From contig JAJZGG010000016.1 of the NCBI GenBank assembly GCA_021804965.1, positions 1 through 39,778 of the forward strand: a stretch of 39,778 bases of DNA. The letters run 5' to 3'. This DNA comes from Acidobacteriota bacterium (lineage in GTDB: Bacteria > Acidobacteriota > Terriglobia > Terriglobales > Acidobacteriaceae). Position numbers and translations under genes: made by a program. The notes beneath the pieces are model-generated. The model saw only the letters and a program-made list of their open reading frames with translations. It was not told the origin of the DNA and made no database searches. Shown piece after piece: positions 1-7,833 of the stretch. Every line of letters starts with the position of its first letter. Position 1 is the first letter of the stretch.

Positions 1-480
1 GTTGGGATCGGAGACCGGCATCTGGTCGGATTGGCCGAAGAAGCCGCGCAGCAGTCGGGGGTTGGGACGGAATTTTTCCGGGCCTCCGGTGAACTGGCGG
101 GCGTTGCTGATCATGATGCCCATGCGTCCGTGCATGGGACGGATGACGCCGCGGACGAGGACGTTCTGATTCTGGTAGCGGCGCAGTTCGCCGACCTCGC
201 CGTGGTCGGCGTAGAGGCTGAGCATGAGAAAGCGGCACTCGGCATCGGGCATGGAGAGCGGACAGACGTCAAGGAAGCGGGTGCCGTCCTTGAGCTCGAC
301 CACATCGTAGACGTGGGCGCGGACGCAGACATCCTTGCCGATGAATTGGGGCGCCTGATCGGTCTGGATGCAGGGCCGCGGCGCGGGGTGGGAGTGGCGG
401 CCGAGGGCGTGCGCGGCGGGCAGGCAGAGCAGGGCGGCGAAGGCCAGCAGAAGAGCGCGAAAGCGAGCGGGGAGAGGCAT
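1..480 (-). CDS. Secreted OB-fold-like hypothetical protein (3' end outside window)
   Basis: This minus-strand reading frame starts with ATG at 480 and stays open to the left edge, so 160 residues are visible and the C-terminus is missing. The first ~26 residues form a signal peptide (basic start, then ALLLAFAALLCLPAAHA). The mature part begins with an AP(Q)FIGKDVCVRAHVYDV-like stretch, followed by KDGTRFLDVCPL and NQNVLVRGVIRPMHGRMGI. That pattern of short beta strands resembles the OB-fold-like secreted domains found in many bacteria, but I do not recognise a named family. Two or three cysteines could form a periplasmic disulphide. It diverges from the glycosidase gene, with 164 bp between the two start codons. 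The function is unknown; the gene itself is well supported by its signal peptide and clean open frame. Confidence 0.7.
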   Translation of the reverse strand, partial: MPLPARFRALLLAFAALLCLPAAHALGRHSHPAPRPCIQTDQAPQFIGKDVCVRAHVYDVVELKDGTRFLDVCPLSMPDAECRFLMLSLYADHGEVGELRRYQNQNVLVRGVIRPMHGRMGIMISNARQFTGGPEKFRPNPRLLRGFFGQSDQMPVSDPN

Positions 481-644
481 GGGGGAACTCCGCATTCCGT
501 GGACCGAAAACGATTTTTACAAGCCTAGCGCGAGTTGTGGTGCGGCGGCAAGCAGGAAGTGAATGGGAGGGATTCGCGATATACTCAGCGGGTCTGGCGA
601 GTGCAAGGCTTGCCGTATTTTGGTCGGGCGACAGGGGTAGAGAG

Positions 645-3281
645 ATGGAAGCAGGAGCAGGCAGGCGGATGCGAAGTGGATGGGCGGTGGGAGCGAGTCT
701 GCTGCTGGGGTGGGGCATGTGCGGCGCGCTGGTGGCGATGGCGGCTGGGCCGGGTTCTGCCGGATCGGGTTCTGCGGGATCGGCTGCGGGGCAGGATTCG
801 GCTGGGCAGGCCGTGCCCGGGCTGGTGCTGCCCTATCGCGGAGCCACGCTGGTGCTGCAGCCGTATGCGCCGAATATTCTGCGCGTCTCGCTGAGCCTGC
901 AGCGGGAGCATGCCGTGGCGGCGCCGGGCTATGGGATTGTGGCGCAGCCGGATGCGACGGGATGGGTGAAGGAACAGACGGCGGCGGGGCTGGTGTACCG
1001 CTCGGGCAGCATGCAGGTGACGCTGCCGGTGGGCAGGCCGTGGAAGCCGCTGCAGACGCAGATGGATATTGGGAGATTCTTTGGCGGATCGACGCCGGGA
1101 GCGGATCTGGTGTTTGACTCCTCCGATGGGCGGCGGCTGCTGGAGATGACCGGCTGGGCGCAGTCGGTGCCGAACCACAAGGACGGGAATGCGGAGATTC
1201 TGTATGACCGGCGGCCGACCGATCCGGAGTTCTATCAGGTGGCCGGGTACTTTGCTTCGCCGGACGATGAGCACTACTACGGGCTGGGACAGAATCAGGA
1301 AGGGTATCTGGACCATCGCGGGCATACGGTGGACTGCTGGCAGGATTACAACGCGACGGGCGGGCAGAGCGTGTGCGTGCCGTTTCTGGTGACGAACAAG
1401 GGCTACGGGCTGATCTGGGACAATCCGTCGAAGACGACGATCCGGCCGGGATTCAACGAGCAGACGACGTGGACCTCGGAGGTGGGGAACCGGGTTTCGT
1501 TTTTCGTGATTGCTGGGCGGACGACGGATGCGATCTATGCCGGATATCGGCTGCTGACGGGGCCGACGCCGCTGCTGCCAAAAGCTGCCTACGGGTATAT
1601 CCAGTGCAAGCAGCGGTATCGCTCGCAGCAGGAGCTGCTGGATGTGGCGCGGGGGTACCATGCGCGGCATCTGCCGGCGGATGTGTTTGTGGTGGACTGG
1701 TTCTACTACACGCGGATGGGCGAGATGGACTTTGATCTGAAGCTGTGGCCCGATCCGAAGGCGATGAACGATGAGCTGCATGCGATGGGCTACCGGTCGA
1801 TGATCAGCGTGTGGCCACGGTTTGTGCCGGGCTCGCGCTACTACGAGACGATCCGGCAGCATGGGTGGTTTGAGCATCTGGCCGACGGGACGCCGACGAA
1901 CGGACTGCCGTATGACCGGGCAGGGTCCGATATTGACACGACCAACCCGGCGGCGGCGCGGTGGTATTGGGATCAGATCCGGGACAACATCCTGTCCAAG
2001 GGCTTCGATTCGATCTGGCTGGATGAGACGGAGCCGGACCTGCCGCCGAATGGGAGCTATCTCCATGCCGGTCCGGGGACGGAGTTCTTCAATGTGTATC
2101 CGCTGACGCATACGGCGGCACTCTATGACGGATTCCGGCGGGATTTTCCTGGGAAGCGCGCGCTGAGCCTGTCCCGCGATGCGTACCTGGGCATCCAGCG
2201 CAACGGCGTGATTGTGTGGTCGTCGGATATTGCGCCGACCTGGGATACGCTGCGGCGGCAGATTCCGACAGGGCTGGACTTTACGGCGTCGGGAATCGCC
2301 AACTGGAGCAACGATACGGGCGGATGGCAGTATCTGCCGGCGGAGCACCATCCGGCGCACAAGCCGCTGCTGGACCCCTCCGACGCGCGGGACAACGTGG
2401 GCGGCTATGACGATTATCCGGAGCTGTATACGCGGTGGTTCGAGTATGCGGCCTTCCTGCCGATCTTCCGCAGCCACGGCAGCCGCAAGGAGAATGAGGT
2501 CTGGTCGTATGGGCGGCAGGCGGAGCCGATTCTGGAGAAATACCTGAAGCTGCGCTATGCGTTTCTGCCGTATCTGTATGCGTTGGAATACCATACGGAG
2601 CAGACCGGAGCGCCGATCATGCGCGCGCTGTTCATGGACTTCCCGGCCGATGCGCGGGCGGCGGATGTGAAGGACGAGTATATGCTGGGGCCGTCGCTGC
2701 TGGTGGCTCCGGTGGTGGAGCAGGGAGCGATCACGCGGCGGGTGTATCTGCCGGCGGGTACGGACTGGTACTTCTACTGGACCAACCAGCGGGTGCATGG
2801 CGGGCAGGCGATCACGGTCAGCGCGCCGATTGATACGCTGCCGCTGTTTGTGCGTGCCGGGTCGATTCTGCCGCAAGGCAGCCCGATTGCCAGCACGGCG
2901 CAGCCGCAGACGATTGCCAGGATTCGCGTCTATCCGGGTGCGGATGCCGACTTTACGCTCTTTGACGATGATGGGGTTTCCTATGGCTACGAGCAGGGCA
3001 GGGATCGCGTGAGCCAGTTGCACTGGGATGACCACAACAAAACGCTGACGCACACGGGAGCCAGCTTCTGGAGCGGGCCGGACAGCGGGGTGGTGGAGGT
3101 GGAGCAGGCCGTGGAGCCACCGGGCCATGCTGCGCCGGTGACGCCGCCGTCCACGCAGCAGCCGCAGCCGGGAAACTGGCGGACGCCGCCGCAGACGGAG
3201 ACCGCGCCGGGCAGCTCGGTGATGCCATCCACGCCGCCGAACAATGGCCCGGGCGGAGCTGGTGCCGGGCACGCGCGGTAG
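645..3281 (+). CDS. Glycoside hydrolase family 31 (alpha-xylosidase/alpha-glucosidase-like), secreted
   Basis: This GH31 retaining alpha-glycosidase is predicted to be exported and to release alpha-linked xylose or glucose from oligosaccharides. The 878-residue product opens with a signal peptide (SLLLGWGMCGALVAMAAG). An N-terminal beta-sandwich follows, then the catalytic barrel and the C-terminal beta domains. The nucleophile motif is WLDETEP with Asp460, which is nearer the WxDATEP form of xylosidase-like members than the classical WxDMNEP. The likely acid/base is Asp528 in WSSDIAPTW, followed by GIANWSNDTGGW. The last ~50 residues are a Pro/Gln/Gly-rich tail outside the enzyme fold. I chose ATG 645 because AGGGG (633-637) lies 7 bp upstream. 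ATG 669, with AGGAG at 653-657, is also possible. A longer GTG start at 537 is less likely because it adds a non-signal N-terminus. Substrate preference cannot be fixed from sequence alone. Confidence 0.9.
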   Translation: MEAGAGRRMRSGWAVGASLLLGWGMCGALVAMAAGPGSAGSGSAGSAAGQDSAGQAVPGLVLPYRGATLVLQPYAPNILRVSLSLQREHAVAAPGYGIVAQPDATGWVKEQTAAGLVYRSGSMQVTLPVGRPWKPLQTQMDIGRFFGGSTPGADLVFDSSDGRRLLEMTGWAQSVPNHKDGNAEILYDRRPTDPEFYQVAGYFASPDDEHYYGLGQNQEGYLDHRGHTVDCWQDYNATGGQSVCVPFLVTNKGYGLIWDNPSKTTIRPGFNEQTTWTSEVGNRVSFFVIAGRTTDAIYAGYRLLTGPTPLLPKAAYGYIQCKQRYRSQQELLDVARGYHARHLPADVFVVDWFYYTRMGEMDFDLKLWPDPKAMNDELHAMGYRSMISVWPRFVPGSRYYETIRQHGWFEHLADGTPTNGLPYDRAGSDIDTTNPAAARWYWDQIRDNILSKGFDSIWLDETEPDLPPNGSYLHAGPGTEFFNVYPLTHTAALYDGFRRDFPGKRALSLSRDAYLGIQRNGVIVWSSDIAPTWDTLRRQIPTGLDFTASGIANWSNDTGGWQYLPAEHHPAHKPLLDPSDARDNVGGYDDYPELYTRWFEYAAFLPIFRSHGSRKENEVWSYGRQAEPILEKYLKLRYAFLPYLYALEYHTEQTGAPIMRALFMDFPADARAADVKDEYMLGPSLLVAPVVEQGAITRRVYLPAGTDWYFYWTNQRVHGGQAITVSAPIDTLPLFVRAGSILPQGSPIASTAQPQTIARIRVYPGADADFTLFDDDGVSYGYEQGRDRVSQLHWDDHNKTLTHTGASFWSGPDSGVVEVEQAVEPPGHAAPVTPPSTQQPQPGNWRTPPQTETAPGSSVMPSTPPNNGPGGAGAGHAR

Positions 3282-3396
3282 CGACGCGGGTTCGGGCGGG
3301 TCTGGGTAAGACGCGGCAGGGTTGGCAGATGCCCGGCGGGGATGGGCGCGGGAAAAAGCTGGTCACTCCGGGCGTTTTTTGCGTCTAATCGGAGGA

Positions 3397-3426
3397 GGCC
3401 GCTGCGGGCAAAGTCGCGCAGCGGCC
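3397..3426. other. Perfect 10-bp inverted repeat between GH31 and VWA genes
   Basis: GGCCGCTGCG (3397-3406) and CGCAGCGGCC (3417-3426) form a perfect stem around a 10-nt loop. It lies 116 bp past the GH31 stop and 42 bp before the VWA start. There is no T-tract on either side, so an intrinsic terminator is uncertain. A protein-binding dyad or an RNA stem in the VWA leader are the alternatives. Confidence 0.4.
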
Positions 3427-3467
3427 AGAAACCCCGAATCTGAAATGCCAGTAACAGGAACGCCTGA

Positions 3468-4919
3468 ATGAGGACTTTGCCGACTTCCATGCCCTGCCTG
3501 CCCAGCTTCCCCCTGCGAAACTTTCTGCGCAATGTCCAGCGCAATGTCCAGTGCAAGATTCAACGCAATGTCCAGCGCAATGTCCAGCGCAATCTCCAGC
3601 GCAATTTCGAGCCCCGGGGTCTGCACGCTTTGCTGCCGGGCGGCCAGCGGCTGGAGCAGTCTTCCCGTGGGCAACGGCTGTTCGGCTGGAGCGTGATCCT
3701 GCGCGTGACCGCGGCGGGAATGGCTGCGCTTCTGCTGCCCGGCGCGAATGCGGCCTTCGGACAGGCTGCGGCGCAGGCTACAGGCAAGGCTGCAGCAGGA
3801 CAGGCTGCCGCGCCCTTTGTGGTGCAGATTCCGGTGACGCTGCGGGACAAGAAAGGGCGGCTGCTGACCAGCTATTCGGCTGCCGACCTGACGCTGGCCG
3901 ACAATGGGCACCCGCAGACGATTGCGAGCTTTGCGCATCCGGCCAATGAGCCGCTGCGGATCGGGCTGCTGATCGACACGACGAGCGGGCAGCAGGCGGC
4001 GCTGGACAGCGAGCGGGCTGCCTGCGGGCATTTTGTGGACGAGATGCTGACGCGGCCGAATACGAAGATCTTCCTGCTGCACTTTGACCACGAGGTGGAG
4101 CTGCTGCAGGACTTTACGACGTCGGCGCAGAAGCTGCATACGGAGCTGAACGAGATGACGACGGCCGGAGCTGCACCGGCGCAGCAGACGGCTGGCGGGC
4201 AGGTGGGTACAGTGGGCCGTACGGCTCCTGTACACAATGGCGCGGAGGTCTATGACGCGGTGTATCTGGCGGCCAGGGAGCTGATGGCACCGGAGCACGG
4301 GCGCAAGGTGATGGTGATCTTTACGAATGGCTATGACCGCGACAGCAAGGAAGGGCTGAATGAGGCGATTGATGCGGCGCAGCGGGCGCAGGTGAGCGTG
4401 TTTACGGTGTATGTGAAGAGCCAGGGAGCGGCGAATCGGCAGCAGGGGGCTCGGCCTGGCCTTGGTGGACCGGGCATGGGCGGGCCGGGACGTTTTCCCG
4501 GCGGTGGCTATCCTGGCGGTGGGTATCCGGGCGGTGGCTACCCAGGCGGCGGTTATCCGGGCGGCGGTTACCCGGGAGCCGGGTCGCCGGGCAACGCTCC
4601 GGGTGGTTCGCGGCCCGGTGCGCAGGCCGGATATGGCGACGGAAAGAAGACGCTGGAGCAGATTGCGCTGCGCTCCGGCGGGCGGTACTTTGAGGATATT
4701 CGCGGCTCGGAGTATGGGGACGTGCTGCGGCAGATCTCTGACGAGCTGCAGGCGCAGTTTGCGCTGCGCTACGCGCCGAATGATCTGCAGGATGACTCGT
4801 TCAGCGATGGCTTCCATAAGATTTCCCTGCGTGCCCGGGACAAGTCGATGTTTGTGATCACGACGGAGGGGTATTTCGAGCCGGGGAAGGACGCAGGAGC
4901 GCACGCTGCGGGAAAATGA
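3468..4919 (+). CDS. VWA-domain protein, acidobacterial VWFA-related type
   Basis: The 483-residue protein matches the pattern of the VWFA-related proteins abundant in Acidobacteria: a short beta domain (FVVQIPVTLRDKKGRLLT, then DLTLADNGHPQ) followed by a von Willebrand A fold from about residue 160 (LRIGLLIDTTSGQQ). The metal-site motif is degenerate. Before it comes a hydrophobic segment (residues ~74-100) that is a likely signal peptide or anchor. The first ~47 residues are an unusual run of RNVQ repeats encoded by 12-bp DNA repeats. Residues 345-374 are GGGYP pentapeptide repeats inserted within the VWA region. AGGAA at 3456-3460 sits 7 bp before ATG 3468, supporting this start. A later start near 3720 would remove the repeats but also most of the hydrophobic segment. 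Its role is unknown, probably protein-protein interaction in the envelope. queG follows after 31 bp and may be co-transcribed. Confidence 0.8.
   Translation: MRTLPTSMPCLPSFPLRNFLRNVQRNVQCKIQRNVQRNVQRNLQRNFEPRGLHALLPGGQRLEQSSRGQRLFGWSVILRVTAAGMAALLLPGANAAFGQAAAQATGKAAAGQAAAPFVVQIPVTLRDKKGRLLTSYSAADLTLADNGHPQTIASFAHPANEPLRIGLLIDTTSGQQAALDSERAACGHFVDEMLTRPNTKIFLLHFDHEVELLQDFTTSAQKLHTELNEMTTAGAAPAQQTAGGQVGTVGRTAPVHNGAEVYDAVYLAARELMAPEHGRKVMVIFTNGYDRDSKEGLNEAIDAAQRAQVSVFTVYVKSQGAANRQQGARPGLGGPGMGGPGRFPGGGYPGGGYPGGGYPGGGYPGGGYPGAGSPGNAPGGSRPGAQAGYGDGKKTLEQIALRSGGRYFEDIRGSEYGDVLRQISDELQAQFALRYAPNDLQDDSFSDGFHKISLRARDKSMFVITTEGYFEPGKDAGAHAAGK
3527..3610 (+). repeat. Seven 12-bp tandem repeats in the VWA gene 5' end
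   Basis: The unit GCGCAATGTCCA occurs seven times in register. Units 1, 2 and 5 are exact, and the others carry 1 to 5 changes. In the VWA frame it encodes RNVQ-type tetrapeptides. Since 12 is a multiple of 3, copy-number change would not break the frame. Confidence 0.85.
4500..4589 (+). repeat. 15-bp repeats encoding GGGYP
   Basis: Five units of the type GGCGGTGGCTATCCG are followed by one degenerate unit, encoding five GGGYP pentapeptides and GAGSP inside the VWA protein. Synonymous differences at GGT/GGC and TAT/TAC show the units have diverged under protein-level constraint. They form a Gly/Pro-rich linker. Confidence 0.85.
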
Positions 4920-4950
4920 AGGCAGCGGAGGGTAGCCCGCAGAGCAGGGA

Positions 4951-6126
4951 ATGACGACGATGCCGACGATGCCGCAGTTGCGACCGGATGAGACCATGCC
5001 GACGCGGGCACTGGACGCCGGGCAGCTACGGAGGCTGGCGCTGGAGGCGGGATTTACCGAGGCCAGCCTGCTGCCGCTGCCGATGGGGCAGGGCGCAACG
5101 GCCGATGCGCGGCTGGAGGAGTTTGTGGCGGCCGGCTTTGCCGGGCAGATGGAGTATCTGGCGCGCCGGGATGAGCAGGGAAGGCTGGTGCGCGGGCGGC
5201 TGGAGCGTCCGTTTCCCTGGGCGCAGAGCGTGCTGCTGTGCATGGCCAGCTATCACGGGCCGGCGCCGCGATCGGTGGATGCGGCGGCGGAGGGTGCGGG
5301 CTGGATTGCGCGCTATGCGTGGACGGCGCGACGGGAGCCGGATGGCAGCCGACGGGCGAGCGATTATCACAAGGTGCTGCTGAAGCGGCTGCGCAGCGTG
5401 GAAGCGACGCTGCATGCGGAGATGGGCGAGTTCCAGAGCCGTGCCTATGTGGACACCGGGCCGCTGCTGGAGCGGGCTGCGGCTGCGGCGGCGGGGCTGG
5501 GATGGGTGGGGAAGAATACCTGCCTGATCCATCCGCGGCATGGCTCGTATACGTTTCTGGCGGCGCTGGTGCTGGAGCTGCCGGTGGCTGGCCGAGAGGC
5601 TCCGCTGACGGTGCCCGACCGCTGCGGAAGCTGTACGCGCTGCCTGGATGCCTGCCCGACGGGTGCGCTGATCGGGCCGCGACAGATGGATGCGACGCGC
5701 TGCATTGCGTACCTGACGATTGAGCATCGCGGGATGATTCCGCCGGAGCTGGCGGCGGGTGTGGGGCGGCAGGTCTTTGGCTGCGATATCTGCCAGGATG
5801 TGTGCCCGTGGAACCGCAAGGCTCCGGTGGCACAGGATGCGCAACTGGAGACGCGCAGCGAACTGGTGAATCCGCAACTGGAGTGGCTGGCGGGGCTGGG
5901 ACAGGCGGAGTTTGAGGCGCTGTTCAACGGCTCACCGGTGCGGCGGACCGGGTACCGGTCGCTGCTGCGGAATGTGGCGATTGCGATGGGCAACAGCGGG
6001 CTGGGGCGGTATGTGCCGTGGCTGCGGGCGCAGCTGGAGGAACCCGCGTTGGAGCAGGACGGTGGGTTAGAGCAGGCTGTGCGATGGGCGCTCAGCCGCC
6101 TGGGCGCGGGGCGGGAAGACGGCTGA
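4951..6126 (+). CDS. queG: Epoxyqueuosine reductase QueG
   Basis: QueG catalyses the last step of queuosine synthesis, cobalamin-dependent reduction of epoxyqueuosine in tRNA. The 391-residue length suits the family. The N-terminal half has the QueG pattern GFTEASLLPLP, then MEYLARRDEQGRL, and a conserved core around SRAYVDTGPLLERAAA and GLGWVGKNTCLI. Two 4Fe-4S sites follow: CGSCTRCLDACP (Cys225, 228, 231, 235) and CDICQDVCPWN (Cys278, 281, 285). The C-terminal ~60 residues form a HEAT-like helical end (RRTGYRSLLRNVAIAMGNSG). AGGGA just upstream supports ATG 4951; ATG 4960 or 4996 are alternatives. It is the last plus-strand gene before a convergent junction and probably shares a transcript with the VWA gene. 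Confidence 0.95.
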   Translation: MTTMPTMPQLRPDETMPTRALDAGQLRRLALEAGFTEASLLPLPMGQGATADARLEEFVAAGFAGQMEYLARRDEQGRLVRGRLERPFPWAQSVLLCMASYHGPAPRSVDAAAEGAGWIARYAWTARREPDGSRRASDYHKVLLKRLRSVEATLHAEMGEFQSRAYVDTGPLLERAAAAAAGLGWVGKNTCLIHPRHGSYTFLAALVLELPVAGREAPLTVPDRCGSCTRCLDACPTGALIGPRQMDATRCIAYLTIEHRGMIPPELAAGVGRQVFGCDICQDVCPWNRKAPVAQDAQLETRSELVNPQLEWLAGLGQAEFEALFNGSPVRRTGYRSLLRNVAIAMGNSGLGRYVPWLRAQLEEPALEQDGGLEQAVRWALSRLGAGREDG

Positions 6127-6180
6127 GCGGGTGGGTGATGTTTGCCCTGGAACGGGTAACTGTGCCTGCGTATCGATGAC

Positions 6181-6209
6181 CCCACGCAAGCGCAAGACGC
6201 TTGCGTGGG
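6181..6209. terminator. Repeat-family hairpin A at the queG/csp convergent junction
   Basis: CCCACGCAAGCG (6181-6192) and CGCTTGCGTGGG (6198-6209) form a perfect 12-bp stem with a 5-nt loop. Flanks are GATGAC on the left and CCACCC on the right. It lies between convergent queG and csp, so a bidirectional terminator is likely. The same element, with a paired G:C to T:A change in the stem, occurs near 17.5 and 25.35 kb. No T-tract follows it on either strand. Confidence 0.7.
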
Positions 6210-6219
6210 CCACCCCAAT

Positions 6220-6324
6220 GGATAGAACTCGCTTAGCTGGCGCAACGGATAGAACTCGCTTAGCTGGCGCAACGGATAGAACTCGCTTAGCTGGCGCAAC
6301 GGATAGAACTCGCTTAGCTGGCGC
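6220..6324. repeat. Four 27-bp tandem repeats overlapping the csp 3' end
   Basis: Three identical 27-bp units (6220-6246, 6247-6273, 6274-6300) and a fourth matching over 24 bp (6301-6324) run head to tail. Each starts GGATAGAACTCGC and ends near GGCGCAAC. The fourth unit covers the csp stop codon and last codons. Because 27 is a multiple of 3, every unit recreates an in-frame Ala-Ser-stop for csp. The array therefore looks like repeated duplication of the csp 3' end. Confidence 0.95.
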
Positions 6325-6520
6325 GCCGAACCTCGATGGCATTCAGGCCCTTGGGGCCCTGCTGGACTTCAAACTCCACGCTCTCGCCCTCGTTGAGGGA
6401 GCGGTAGCCGTCGGCCATGATGGCCGAGAAATGCACGAATACATCCTCGCCGGTGGAGCGCTGGATGAAGCCATATCCCTTGGCACCGTTGAACCACTTT
6501 ACAATTCCTTGTTCTTTCAC
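6314..6520 (-). CDS. Cold-shock domain protein (CspA family)
   Basis: This small single-stranded nucleic-acid-binding protein is predicted to melt RNA secondary structure as an RNA chaperone. At 68 residues it has the usual length. It shows the family core [15 protein letters not shown] with RNP1 (KGYGFI) and RNP2 (VFVHFSAI), then the acidic strand [10 protein letters not shown] and the end [15 protein letters not shown] chose GTG at 6520 because GGAG lies 8-9 nt upstream in the minus-strand message and the family begins just before GIVKWF; an upstream TTG gives a five-residue-longer form. The stop codon sits inside a 27-bp tandem repeat array. A promoter-like pair at 6682-6710 would give a leader of about 155 nt, as is typical for cold-shock genes. 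Confidence 0.95.
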   Translation of the reverse strand: MKEQGIVKWFNGAKGYGFIQRSTGEDVFVHFSAIMADGYRSLNEGESVEFEVQQGPKGLNAIEVRRAS

Positions 6521-6681
6521 GCTGTATCTCCACAAATTCCACTGAGGTTCGTCTACGAAATGCAGCCGAACGCAGAGCTGCGCCAGCCGCCGGGGGGTGC
6601 AGGTTTGAAGAGAAGCCTGTGGCTCCCGAATGCCGGGGCAGGGGAGTTGGGACTTCCGTCCGTAGGAGGTAACGTGCTCTG
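6521..6681 (-). promoter_or_regulatory. Candidate long 5' leader of the cold-shock gene
   Basis: This stretch, between the csp start and its candidate promoter, contains no convincing gene on either strand. cspA-type genes in other bacteria have leaders of roughly this length that refold with temperature, so a thermosensing leader is a reasonable inference. I cannot fold it reliably by eye. The rest of the 304-bp divergent gap (to 6824) leads into the YihY gene. Confidence 0.3.
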
Positions 6682-6710
6682 GTTATGGCAGGATTTTGGT
6701 GAAATTGCAA
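6682..6710 (-). promoter_or_regulatory. Candidate promoter for csp
   Basis: On the minus strand TTGCAA (6705-6710) and CATAAC (6682-6687) are separated by 17 bp. A TG lies one base before the -10 hexamer, giving an extended -10 form. Each hexamer matches consensus at four of six positions. Confidence 0.4.
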
Positions 6711-6824
6711 GAGAAAAATGAGAGGGATGGTGCAGGCGGAGCGTGGATTCGGGGTCAGATGCGGTGGCTGCGGCGGGGTTTTGATAGCATCCGATTACGG
6801 CCGATGGGCGGACAGGATGGGGAG

Positions 6825-7826
6825 ATGAGCATGGAAGAGGAGCAGAGCCTGGCGGGAGCGATGGCCGGCGATGCGACGGAGACGGGAGCGACGGAGACAG
6901 CAGCGACGGAGACGGATGCGGCGGAGACCGAGGCGCCGGAGACCGAGGCGTTGGCGTCGGCGCGGCCCGCGCGGCGGCTGCACCTGGTGCGCGATGGGCG
7001 GATGCTGGCCAGCTATCTGCTGGACAGCGAGGTGCATACGTTTGCGTTCAGCTTTGCGGCGAATGCAATCCTGTCGTTCATTCCGCTGATTGTGATGCTG
7101 TATACGATTGCCGGAAGCGTGTTTCACTCGCCGGGGATGCGGGCGGAGATTGCCGAGCTGGTGAAGTATTTTCTGCCGTCGAATCAGGATTTTGTGGCGC
7201 AGAATCTGGCGTTTGTGGCGGACCGGCACACGGTGCAGCTGGTGTCGTTGTTCATGATTCTGGTGGCGTGCACGGGGATTTTTCTGCCGCTGGAGGTGGC
7301 GCTGAATCGCGCCTGGGGCGTGGTGAAGAGCCGCAACTACATCCTGAACCAGGTGGTGGCGCTGGGGCTGGCGGCGTTCATGGTGGCGCTGGGCGTGGTG
7401 TGCGTGGCGCTGAATGCGGCCGAGCATGTGGTGCTGACGGTTTTGTTCTTTGGGCACATTGACAATTTTGTGTACCGGTTTTTTGTGGGGTCGTGGCTGA
7501 TGCTGACGACGTCGGCGGCGAGCATTCTGTTTTTCTTTTCGGTGTACTGGCTGATGCCGAACCGGAAGGTGCCGATACGGCCGGTGCTGCGGACGTCGGT
7601 GGTGACGGGGCTGATCTGGGTGGCGGCGAAGTTTCTGTTTGTGGCGATTCTGCCGCGGCTGGACCTGAAGGCGCTCTATGGGCCGTTCTATGTCTCGGTG
7701 GGGCTGCTGCTGTGGGCGTATGTGTCGGGGCTGCTGCTGTTTGCCGGAGCGCAGTTGAGCGCGGTGCATCTGTCGGACGGGGGCAGCTTGGGGGAGCCGC
7801 TGCATGCGGGGCTGCCGGAAGCCTGA
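6825..7826 (+). CDS. YihY/BrkB family inner-membrane protein
   Basis: The product has about 333 residues and is an integral membrane protein of the YihY/virulence factor BrkB family; its biochemical function is not settled. The first ~45 residues are an acidic Thr/Glu/Ala repeat. Next comes the family's first conserved block (FAFSFAANAILSFIPLIVML). Further membrane segments include LVSLFMILVACTGIFLPLEV, VVALGLAAFMVALGVV, ASILFFFSVYWLMPN, VVTGLIWVAAKFLFV and the glycine-rich YVSVGLLLWAYVSGLLLFAG, giving about six helices. I start at ATG 6825 (AGGA at 6813-6816); ATG 6831, with GGGGAG seven bases upstream, is equally good. It ends 7 bp before the stop of the convergent winged-helix gene, with no room for a separate terminator. 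Confidence 0.88.
   Translation: MSMEEEQSLAGAMAGDATETGATETAATETDAAETEAPETEALASARPARRLHLVRDGRMLASYLLDSEVHTFAFSFAANAILSFIPLIVMLYTIAGSVFHSPGMRAEIAELVKYFLPSNQDFVAQNLAFVADRHTVQLVSLFMILVACTGIFLPLEVALNRAWGVVKSRNYILNQVVALGLAAFMVALGVVCVALNAAEHVVLTVLFFGHIDNFVYRFFVGSWLMLTTSAASILFFFSVYWLMPNRKVPIRPVLRTSVVTGLIWVAAKFLFVAILPRLDLKALYGPFYVSVGLLLWAYVSGLLLFAGAQLSAVHLSDGGSLGEPLHAGLPEA
6873..6947 (+). repeat. 15-bp repeats encoding an acidic Thr-Glu tract
   Basis: Five units built on GCGACGGAGAC plus four variable bases encode the ATET/AETE-rich cytoplasmic N-terminus of the YihY protein. Being in frame, they can vary in number without disrupting the membrane domain. Confidence 0.75.
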
Positions 7827-7833
7827 TGCGGGA

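Noticed and set aside
585-3272. 895-residue minus-strand frame opposite the GH31 gene
   Set aside because: Arg/Pro/His-rich shadow of a high-GC gene; no domain pattern, and the plus-strand frame is a clear enzyme.
3363-5243. 626-residue minus-strand frame opposite the VWA gene and the start of queG
   Set aside because: Spans two real genes and reads repeats as LDIALDIAL; no ribosome-binding site or family resemblance.
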